From NCBI RefSeq assembly GCF_000742135.1, contig NZ_KN046818.1:4662295-4726294 (forward strand): a stretch of DNA of 64,000 nt. Direction: 5' to 3'. The notes under the pieces are model-generated. The model saw only the letters and a program-made list of their open reading frames with translations. It was not told the DNA's origin and ran no database searches. The stretch comes from Klebsiella pneumoniae. GTDB lineage: Bacteria > Pseudomonadota > Gammaproteobacteria > Enterobacterales > Enterobacteriaceae. Of this stretch, positions 58,082 through 64,000 are shown one piece after another. The translations under genes were made by a program, and so were the position numbers. Within the stretch, counting starts at the first letter, position 1. Each line of letters opens with the position of its first letter.

Positions 58082-59230
58082 ATGTTGACCCCTTTTACCG
58101 TTTTGATGCCTGCAAATATTCGTTTTGGCCGTGGTCAGGCCGAGAGCGCCGCCCCCTGGCTGGCACAACAGGGCGGCCCAATCCTGCTGGTGCATGGCGC
58201 CAGCCCGCAGCGGGCGGCGTTTCTCCGCCAGCAGCTGGAGGCGCTGCAGCTTGCGGTCACGACGCTGGCGATAAGTCGCGAACCCTGGCTTAGCGATATC
58301 GAGCAGGGCGTCCAGCTGGCGCGCGAGAAAGGGATCAGAGCGGTGGTCAGCCTCGGCGGCGGCGCGGTGATTGACGCCGGTAAGGCGATTGCGGCGCTGG
58401 TCCCCGCCGTTGGCCCGGTGATCGACTATCTGGAGGTGGTGGGAACGGGCCGTCAGCTGGAAGCCAGTCCCCTGCCGTTCGTGGCGATCCCCACCACCGC
58501 TGGCACGGGCGCGGAGGTCACCAAAAATGCGGTGATCAACGTTCCGGAACAGCAGCGGAAAGTGAGCCTGCGCGACGACCGAATGCTGCCTGACCTGGCG
58601 ATTGTCGACCCGGCGCTAACCGACAACGCGCCGCGGAGCATCACCCTGAGCTCCGGCCTCGACGCCCTGACCCAGGTGATCGAGCCCTGGCTCTGCAGCC
58701 GGGCCACTCCCTTCACCGATGCTCTCTGCCAGCAGGCGATCCCGCGGGGAATTCGCGCGCTAAAAATCCTGATGGAACAAGAGTGTCCGGCCAGCCGCGA
58801 CGAGATGGCCTGGGTCAGCCTGTGCGGCGGACTGGCGCTGGCGAACGCCGGGCTGGGGGTGATCCACGGCCTCGCCGGCCCGCTGGGCGGCCTGAGCCGC
58901 GCCTCGCACGGCGCCCTATGCGGCAGTTTGTTGCCGTTTGGCCTGGCGCTCAATGAGTCGCAGATCAACGACCCTGGCCTGCGCCAGCGCGTTAACGATG
59001 TCCGCCGCTGGCTGGCCGACGGGCTGGACGTCCCTGTGGATCGGGTCTGGGACAGTCTGCGGGAATGGAGCCATCGCGCTGGCCTTGGCACCCTGCGCGA
59101 CCTCGGCGTAGCGCGCGATGCGCTGGAACCGGCGGCGCTGGCCGCCAGCACCTCCTCATCGATGAAGGCCAACCCGGTCAGCCTGAGCGGCGAACAGCTG
59201 CTGGAGATGCTGGAGGCGGCGTGGGAGTGA
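58082..59230 (+). CDS. Iron-type (group III) alcohol dehydrogenase family protein
   Basis: Group III dehydrogenase, 382 aa, with SD AAGGA seven bases upstream. NAD-binding LGGGAVIDAGKAIAA (about 95-110) and the IPTTAGTGAEVTKNAV stretch are typical. The iron-site sequence normally D-x-x-x-H reads SGLDALTQVIEPW, so a Gln replaces the first His ligand; the later GVIHGLAGPLGG and SRASHGALCG His residues are kept. Substrate unknown; an aldehyde or alcohol is assumed from the family. Divergent from the GST gene with a 126-bp promoter region. Confidence 0.85.
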   Translation: MLTPFTVLMPANIRFGRGQAESAAPWLAQQGGPILLVHGASPQRAAFLRQQLEALQLAVTTLAISREPWLSDIEQGVQLAREKGIRAVVSLGGGAVIDAGKAIAALVPAVGPVIDYLEVVGTGRQLEASPLPFVAIPTTAGTGAEVTKNAVINVPEQQRKVSLRDDRMLPDLAIVDPALTDNAPRSITLSSGLDALTQVIEPWLCSRATPFTDALCQQAIPRGIRALKILMEQECPASRDEMAWVSLCGGLALANAGLGVIHGLAGPLGGLSRASHGALCGSLLPFGLALNESQINDPGLRQRVNDVRRWLADGLDVPVDRVWDSLREWSHRAGLGTLRDLGVARDALEPAALAASTSSSMKANPVSLSGEQLLEMLEAAWE

Positions 59231-59400
59231 GCGCCCCGGGATAAAATTTTGTTGCATAATGAATGCTCCGAATTTCATCTGCGCCAGGATGTACAATTTT
59301 TAATTACTTATCAACAGCGTACTTTGAAATGGCAGCTTTTCTTCTCGGCGGAAAAGCGTGATCTCACGCACAGTTTGCTTCACACTCACCGAAGCGACTG

Positions 59401-59411
59401 TCTACGCTTAA
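59401..59411 (+). promoter_or_regulatory. Candidate sigma-S -10 element of treF
   Basis: TCTACGCTTAA closely matches the sigma-S extended -10 (KCTAYRCTTAA), 59-69 bp before the treF ATG. E. coli treF is partly RpoS-dependent and osmotically induced. Between it and the gene is a hairpin GGCCGGG-TATG-CCCGGCC at 59419-59436 that would lie at the start of the mRNA. Confidence 0.6.
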
Positions 59412-59418
59412 TAGACAA

Positions 59419-59436
59419 GGCCGGGTATGCCCGGCC
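59419..59436 (+). other. Stem-loop in the treF 5' leader
   Basis: GGCCGGG-TATG-CCCGGCC, a 7-bp pure GC stem right at the expected transcript start. It may stabilise the mRNA 5' end. Not a terminator (no T tract). Confidence 0.7.
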
Positions 59437-59469
59437 CCGAACTCACGCTATCCGGAGGTCCGTATCGCT

Positions 59470-61122
59470 ATGTTCAGCCAGAAATTACGCCACGTTGAAG
59501 ACGACGAGTTAAGGATCGACATCGATCCCTGCTACGAAGCCGATCCGTACGAATTAAAGCTGGATGAGATGATAGACGCTGAACCGGAGCCTGAGGTGAT
59601 CGAGGGGCTTCCGGCGTCCGATGCCCTCACCCCGGCGGATCGCTATCTTGAGCTGTTTACCAACGTGCAGAAATCACGCATTTTCGCGGACAGCAAAACC
59701 TTCCCCGACTGCGCGCCGAAACACGATCCGCTGGACATCCTGCGGAACTACCGCAAGGTCAAACGCCAGCCCGACTTCGATCTGCGGCAGTTCGTTGAGG
59801 ACAACTTCTGGCTGCCGGAGAGCCAGAGCGACATCTATATCTCCGACCCCAGCCTGACCCTGAAAGAACACATCGACAAGCTGTGGCCGGTGCTGACCCG
59901 CGAGCCTCAGGATCATATCCCGTGGTCATCGCTACTGGCGCTGCCGCAGGCCTACATCGTGCCCGGCGGTCGCTTTAGCGAAACCTATTACTGGGACTCT
60001 TATTTCACCATGCTGGGGCTGGCGGAGAGCGGCCGGGAAGATTTGCTGAAATGCATGGCCGATAACTTTGCCTGGCTGATTGAAACCTACGGCCACATTC
60101 CGAACGGCAACCGCACCTACTACCTCAGCCGCTCGCAGCCGCCGGTGTTCGCCCTGATGGTCGAACTCTTTGAAGAGGATGGCGTGCGCGGCGCGAAGCG
60201 CTATCTGGACCATCTGAAGATGGAGCACGCCTTCTGGATGGACGGCGCCGAGTCGTTGATCCCGCACCAGGCGTATCGCCACGTGGTGCGTATGCCGGAT
60301 GGCTCCCTGCTCAATCGCTACTGGGACGACCGTGACACGCCGCGGGATGAGTCGTGGCGCGAAGACGTGGAGACCGCCCGACACTCCGGGCGGCCCGCCA
60401 ATGAAGTATACCGCGACCTGCGGGCGGGCGCCGCGTCCGGCTGGGACTACTCCAGCCGCTGGCTGCGGGATATCACGCGGCTGGCCAGCATCCGCACGAC
60501 GCAGTTTATCCCCATCGACCTGAACGCCTTCCTGTTCAAGCTGGAGACGACCATTGCCAACCTCTCCGGCCTGAAGGGCGATCGCGAGACGGAGACGGCC
60601 TTCCGCCAGAAGGCCCAGGATCGGCGGGCGGCGGTCAACCGCTATCTGTGGGATGATGAGAACGGCTGTTTCCGCGATTATGACTGGCGCCGTGAACAGC
60701 TGGCGCTGTTTTCCGCAGCCAGTATCGTCACCCTTTACGTCGGCCTGGCGACCCACGAACAGGCAGAACGCCTTGCCGATGCGGTGCGGGCCCGCCTGCT
60801 CACCCCCGGGGGGATCATGGCCACCGAATACGAAAGCGGTGAGCAGTGGGATAAACCCAACGGCTGGGCGCCGCTGCAGTGGATGGCGATCCAGGGATTT
60901 AAACGTTACGGCCAGGATCCGCTGGGAGATGAGATTGCCTGGAGCTGGCTGCAGACGGTCAACCACTTTTACAAGCAGCATCACAAGCTGATTGAAAAAT
61001 ACCATATTGCCACCGGCGTCCCCCATGAGGGCGGCGGCGGGGAGTATCCCCTGCAGGATGGCTTTGGCTGGACCAACGGCGTGGTGCGCCGACTGATTGG
61101 CCTGTACGGTGAGCCAACCTAG
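59470..61122 (+). CDS. treF: TreF, cytoplasmic trehalase
   Basis: Glycoside hydrolase family 37 enzyme without a signal peptide, 550 aa (E. coli TreF 549), that hydrolyses trehalose to glucose in the cytoplasm. The trehalase signature [15 protein letters not shown] is at 165-179, the second signature [13 protein letters not shown] near 455-467, and a catalytic-type Asp at 326 in SGWDYSSRW. The start has GGAGG ten bases upstream. In E. coli it is RpoS-influenced and osmotically induced, which fits the promoter candidate upstream. Confidence 0.98.
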   Translation: MFSQKLRHVEDDELRIDIDPCYEADPYELKLDEMIDAEPEPEVIEGLPASDALTPADRYLELFTNVQKSRIFADSKTFPDCAPKHDPLDILRNYRKVKRQPDFDLRQFVEDNFWLPESQSDIYISDPSLTLKEHIDKLWPVLTREPQDHIPWSSLLALPQAYIVPGGRFSETYYWDSYFTMLGLAESGREDLLKCMADNFAWLIETYGHIPNGNRTYYLSRSQPPVFALMVELFEEDGVRGAKRYLDHLKMEHAFWMDGAESLIPHQAYRHVVRMPDGSLLNRYWDDRDTPRDESWREDVETARHSGRPANEVYRDLRAGAASGWDYSSRWLRDITRLASIRTTQFIPIDLNAFLFKLETTIANLSGLKGDRETETAFRQKAQDRRAAVNRYLWDDENGCFRDYDWRREQLALFSAASIVTLYVGLATHEQAERLADAVRARLLTPGGIMATEYESGEQWDKPNGWAPLQWMAIQGFKRYGQDPLGDEIAWSWLQTVNHFYKQHHKLIEKYHIATGVPHEGGGGEYPLQDGFGWTNGVVRRLIGLYGEPT

Positions 61123-61188
61123 TCGGGCTGTTCCCGGCGGCTTTCTCCTGCTATGTTCAGAGGATTCGCCCTGCCCGGAACGACGCTT

Positions 61189-61722
61189 ATGCCTGAACTT
61201 CTGACGCCGCGCCTGCGCTGCTCACCGCTGCAGCTGGACGACTGGTCGTTTTTTCTTTCCCTGCAGCAGGATCCGCAGGTCATGCTCTACGTCGCCGATC
61301 CCCGACCGCAGGCGGCCATCCGCGAGGCGTTCGATTCGCGGCTGCCGCCGTGGACGCCCGGGGATGAACACTGGCTGTGCCTGGTGGTGCGCGACAGGCT
61401 GACCCATACCCCGCTCGGCCTGACCGGCTACCAGCATCATCAGCGCGACATTGCCGAGGTTGGCTTTCTCTTCGCCCCGGCGGCGCAGGGCCGGGGCTAC
61501 GGCTACGAATCGCTGCGCGCGCTGTGCGACTACGCCTTTACCACCGGCGGCGTGCGCCGCCTGACCGCCAGCGTCACCGCCGGCAACGAGGCGTCTAAGC
61601 AGTTACTGCTCAAAGCCGGCTTCCGGCTGGAGGGAGAGCTGCGGGAAAACTACTGGCTCAACGGACGCTGGCACAACGACTGGCTGTTCGGTCGGCTGCG
61701 TGGGGAGGGCGATGCGCCGTAG
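61189..61722 (+). CDS. GNAT-family N-acetyltransferase (RimJ/RimL-like)
   Basis: Acetyltransferase of the Acetyltransf_3 type, 177 aa. The start MPELLTPRLRCSPLQLDDW, then the acetyl-CoA loop VGFLFAPAAQGRGYGYESL (R/QxxGxG/A), and the C-terminal EGELRENYWLNGRWHNDW are typical of RimJ/YdaF-like proteins that modify protein N-termini or small amines. Substrate unknown. Twelve codons upstream there is another ATG but the family homology begins at MPELL. Confidence 0.87.
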   Translation: MPELLTPRLRCSPLQLDDWSFFLSLQQDPQVMLYVADPRPQAAIREAFDSRLPPWTPGDEHWLCLVVRDRLTHTPLGLTGYQHHQRDIAEVGFLFAPAAQGRGYGYESLRALCDYAFTTGGVRRLTASVTAGNEASKQLLLKAGFRLEGELRENYWLNGRWHNDWLFGRLRGEGDAP

Positions 61723-61756
61723 CGCACCGCCGGTCACAGGCTGGGGGCAGTCAGGA

Positions 61757-62515
61757 TCAGAGGAACATCCCGCCCGAGACTTCCACACGCTGCGCGTTCA
61801 TCCACGCCAGCTCATCGCTGAGCAGGGCGGCGATGGCGTCGCCGATATCATCCGGCAGCCCAACGCGCCCCAGCGCAGTCTGGGCGGCGATATGCCGATT
61901 CACCTCGGCGTTATCGCGCACCTCCCCGCCGCCAAAGTCGGTCTCAATGGCCCCCGGCGCGATGATGTTCACCGATATCCCCCGTCCGCCCAGCTCTTTC
62001 GCCTGATAGCGCGTCAGAACCTCCATCGCCCCCTTCATCGCGGCGTAGGCCGCATAGCCCGGCAGGGCAAAGCGCGCCAGGCCGCTGGAGACATTGAGGA
62101 TACGCCCCCCATCCTGCAGGAGAGGCAGTAGACGCTGGGTCAGGAAAAACGGCCCTTTGAACTGGATATTCATCAGCTCGTCAAACTGCGCTTCGCTGGT
62201 CTCGGCGAAGGGCGCGTTGAGTCCGATCCCGGCATTGTTCAGTAAATAATCAAAGGTTGTGCGTCCCCACTTCTGCGCCAGCACCTGCGCCACCTCGCTG
62301 GCGAATGCGTCAAATGTTGTGGAATCGCCGACGTTCAGCGCTAATGCTGCCGCTTTGACCCCTTTTTGCTCTATTTCCGCCACCACGTCGAGGGCCGCCT
62401 GGCGGTTGCTGTGATAGGTCAAAAGAATATCGGTTCCCTTTGCCGCCAGCTTCAACGCGGCGTTTTTACCCAGACCGCGGCTGCCGCCGGTCACTAAAGC
62501 GATACGTTGTGTCAT
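61757..62515 (-). CDS. Short-chain dehydrogenase/reductase
   Basis: Classical SDR, 252 aa. NAD(P)-binding TGGSRGLGKNAALKLAA is near the N-terminus, NNAGIGLNAPF in the middle, and the catalytic Ser-Tyr-Lys are seen in LNVSSGLARF and YAAYAAMKGAMEVLTRY. The start MTQRIALVTGG follows AAGGGG; a 46-codon upstream reading crosses the promoter and the divergent regulator. Substrate unknown. Divergent from the LysR gene, so likely its target. Confidence 0.9.
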   Translation of the reverse strand: MTQRIALVTGGSRGLGKNAALKLAAKGTDILLTYHSNRQAALDVVAEIEQKGVKAAALALNVGDSTTFDAFASEVAQVLAQKWGRTTFDYLLNNAGIGLNAPFAETSEAQFDELMNIQFKGPFFLTQRLLPLLQDGGRILNVSSGLARFALPGYAAYAAMKGAMEVLTRYQAKELGGRGISVNIIAPGAIETDFGGGEVRDNAEVNRHIAAQTALGRVGLPDDIGDAIAALLSDELAWMNAQRVEVSGGMFL

Positions 62516-62634
62516 CAGAAGACCCCTTTCAGGTTGCGTTGTGATTGTGTTGTAGCTTATTAACTGCTCATGCAACAATAAATACGCTACATTGCGTTTT
62601 ACTGTTTCATTAACAACAACAATAGGCGATCGGC

Positions 62635-63534
62635 ATGGATAAAATTCATGCAATGCAGTTATTCATTCGCGTAGCGGATCTGGAGAGCTTCTCCCGCGCC
62701 GCCGAGACCCTGGCGCTACCTAAGGGTAGCGTCTCGCGACAGATTCAGGCCCTGGAAAGCCATCTTGGCGTGCGGCTCCTGCACCGCACCACCCGCCGGG
62801 TCCAGCTCACCCAGGATGGGATGGTCTACTACGAGCGGGCGAAAGATCTGCTGAGCAACCTCGACGAACTGGATGGCATGTTCCAGCACGATCCGGCGAG
62901 CATCAGCGGCCGGCTGCGGGTAGATATGCCGGTCGGTTTTGCTAAAAAAATGGTGATCCCGCATCTGCCGACTTTTTTACAGCAGTATCCGGGCATCGAA
63001 CTGGAGCTGAGCAGCAGCGATCGGCTGGTGGACGTGATCCGCGAGGGGTTTGACTGCGTGGTGCGCGTCGGCGCGCTCAAAGACTCAGGGCTGATTGCCC
63101 GGCCGCTGGGCAAGCTGACGCAAATTAACTGCGCCAGCCCGGACTATCTGGCGCGTTTTGGCTATCCGCAATCCCTGGAGGATCTGGCGGATCATGCCCT
63201 GATCCACTACGCCAGCACCCTCGGGGTCCGTCCCCCCGGCTTTGAGGTAATGATCGACGGCGCGGTGCGCTGGGTAAAAACCGGCGGCATATTGACGGTC
63301 AACAGTACGGAAACCTATCAGGCAGCCTGTATCGCCGGGCTGGGGATTATTCAGGTGCCACGCACCGGCGTGCGCGAGGCGTTACGCGCCGGCGACCTGA
63401 TTGAGATCCTGCCCCAGTACCGCGCCGAGCCGCTGCCGGTCTCGCTGATCTACCCGCACCGGCGCAATCTCTCCCGCCGGGTAAATCTGTTTATGGAGTG
63501 GCTGGGCGGACTGATGAAAGCGTATGTCGATTGA
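62635..63534 (+). CDS. yhjC: YhjC-type LysR regulator
   Basis: LysR family regulator, 299 aa. HTH at about 18-37 (SFSRAAETLALPKGSVSRQI) and an effector domain from about 92. Strongly similar to E. coli YhjC and in the same place before yhjD. Divergent from the SDR gene with a 119-bp region (62516-62634) that includes TGTAGC and GCTACA half-sites about 32 bp apart, possible regulator contacts. Target not known; regulation of the SDR is inferred from position. Confidence 0.9.
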   Translation: MDKIHAMQLFIRVADLESFSRAAETLALPKGSVSRQIQALESHLGVRLLHRTTRRVQLTQDGMVYYERAKDLLSNLDELDGMFQHDPASISGRLRVDMPVGFAKKMVIPHLPTFLQQYPGIELELSSSDRLVDVIREGFDCVVRVGALKDSGLIARPLGKLTQINCASPDYLARFGYPQSLEDLADHALIHYASTLGVRPPGFEVMIDGAVRWVKTGGILTVNSTETYQAACIAGLGIIQVPRTGVREALRAGDLIEILPQYRAEPLPVSLIYPHRRNLSRRVNLFMEWLGGLMKAYVD

Positions 63535-63640
63535 GCGGCGCGGCCGGAAAACGGGCGGCGGGGAGAGGCATTCCTGCAGGATACGGCATTTAAGGTATAC
63601 TTTTTGCTGAATCTCGCTGTAAAAAAGGAAGAAATTACGT

Positions 63641-64000
63641 ATGACGCCGGAAAACGACGATCGACGCCCGCCACAGGAACCGGATACGCAGCCGGAGAAA
63701 AGCAAAAGCACGCTCGAGGCCCTTAATGACACCGCCGTCGGGCAAAAAGCCAGCCAGGCGCTGAAGACCGTCACCGGAACGGCGGCCAAAGTGCAGCGCA
63801 ACCCGGTGATCGCCCATTTGCTGCGCGCCGCAGAGCGCTTCAATGACCGGCTCGGCAATCAGTTTGGGGCGGCTATCACCTATTTCTCGTTCCTGTCGAT
63901 GATCCCGATCCTGATGGTCTCCTTTGCCGCCGCCGGCTTCGTGCTGGCCTGGCACCCGACCCTGCTGCAGGACATTTTCGACAAAATTCTGCAAAACGTC
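63641..64000 (+). CDS. yhjD: YhjD, inner-membrane protein (5' part; runs off window)
   Basis: First 120 codons of a YihY/BrkB-family membrane protein (E. coli YhjD, 337 aa). A hydrophilic N-terminal tail is followed by RFNDRLGNQFGAAITYFSFL and a hydrophobic segment IPILMVSFAAAGFVLAW. The AAGGAAG SD is 8 bases before the ATG. In E. coli, mutations in yhjD suppress defects of lipid A precursor transport in strains lacking Kdo. The C-terminal two-thirds is outside the window. Confidence 0.95.
   Translation, partial: MTPENDDRRPPQEPDTQPEKSKSTLEALNDTAVGQKASQALKTVTGTAAKVQRNPVIAHLLRAAERFNDRLGNQFGAAITYFSFLSMIPILMVSFAAAGFVLAWHPTLLQDIFDKILQNV

Noticed and set aside
59932-61026. 364-codon frame opposite treF
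   Set aside because: Antisense to a conserved trehalase with intact motifs; composition is that of a shadow frame.

Overview
The window is chromosomal DNA from an enterobacterium, most likely Klebsiella (a close relative such as Raoultella is not excluded). Nearly every backbone gene is recognisable, at near-identical protein level, as the ortholog of an E. coli K-12 gene, and the order follows the E. coli ugp-liv-rpoH-ftsYEX-zntA-nik-pitA-uspA-prlC-gor-treF-yhjD region. The DNA is GC-rich, REP and ERIC-type intergenic repeats are present, and the insertions relative to E. coli (GABA aminotransferase cassette, arn operon, phenolic acid decarboxylase, riboswitch-controlled mgtE) fit Klebsiella. 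Species cannot be decided from this window alone. No rRNA, tRNA, CRISPR array, prophage or insertion sequence was seen.

Layout. 1-2646 (-): ugpE (cut by the window edge), ugpA and ugpB for glycerol-3-phosphate uptake, with a candidate Pho box upstream. 2919-3505 (-): a Phd-Doc toxin-antitoxin pair inserted between ugpB and livF and bracketed by two ~90-bp direct repeats. 3669-10824: branched-chain amino acid transport genes livFGMHK and livJ (-), with panM (+) between livK and livJ, and a tandem ERIC array next to livJ. 11082-15381: an amino-acid permease and a GABA-type aminotransferase (-) facing a MocR/GabR-like regulator (+). 15434-19800 (-): rpoH (sigma-32) and the ftsY-ftsE-ftsX division/SRP operon. 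19983-28530: rsmD, yhhL, yhhM, yhhN, zntA with a ZntR promoter, tusA, yhhQ, dcrB, yhhS and yhhT. 28527-35902 (-): the complete arnBCADTEF lipid A aminoarabinose operon, placed where E. coli has acpT. 36299-37763: padC (phenolic acid decarboxylase) divergent from a LysR regulator. 37902-43182 (+): nikABCDER with a perfect NikR operator. 43291-44533 (+): an M-box-type Mg2+ riboswitch and a short MgtE. 44573-51314: yhiN, pitA, uspB/uspA, dtpB and rsmJ. 51322-57279: prlC (sigma-32 promoter), a PAP2 acid phosphatase, rlmJ and gor. 57332-64000: a glutathione transferase, an iron-type alcohol dehydrogenase, treF, a GNAT acetyltransferase, an SDR oxidoreductase, the yhjC regulator and the start of yhjD.

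Functionally the window is a mosaic of conserved core operons (transport, heat shock, cell division, rRNA methylation, redox and osmotic stress) with short metabolic or stress cassettes inserted at operon junctions. Metal homeostasis is prominent: Zn(II) export (zntA/ZntR), Ni uptake (nik/NikR) and Mg uptake (M-box/mgtE). I found no clear candidate for a wholly undescribed system. The most unusual signals are the repeat-bracketed Phd-Doc module whose Doc active-site motif has lost a conserved Asn, the M-box leader with a hairpin over the mgtE ribosome-binding site, a 27-bp near-perfect palindrome between nikR and that leader, and a tandem ERIC duplication.
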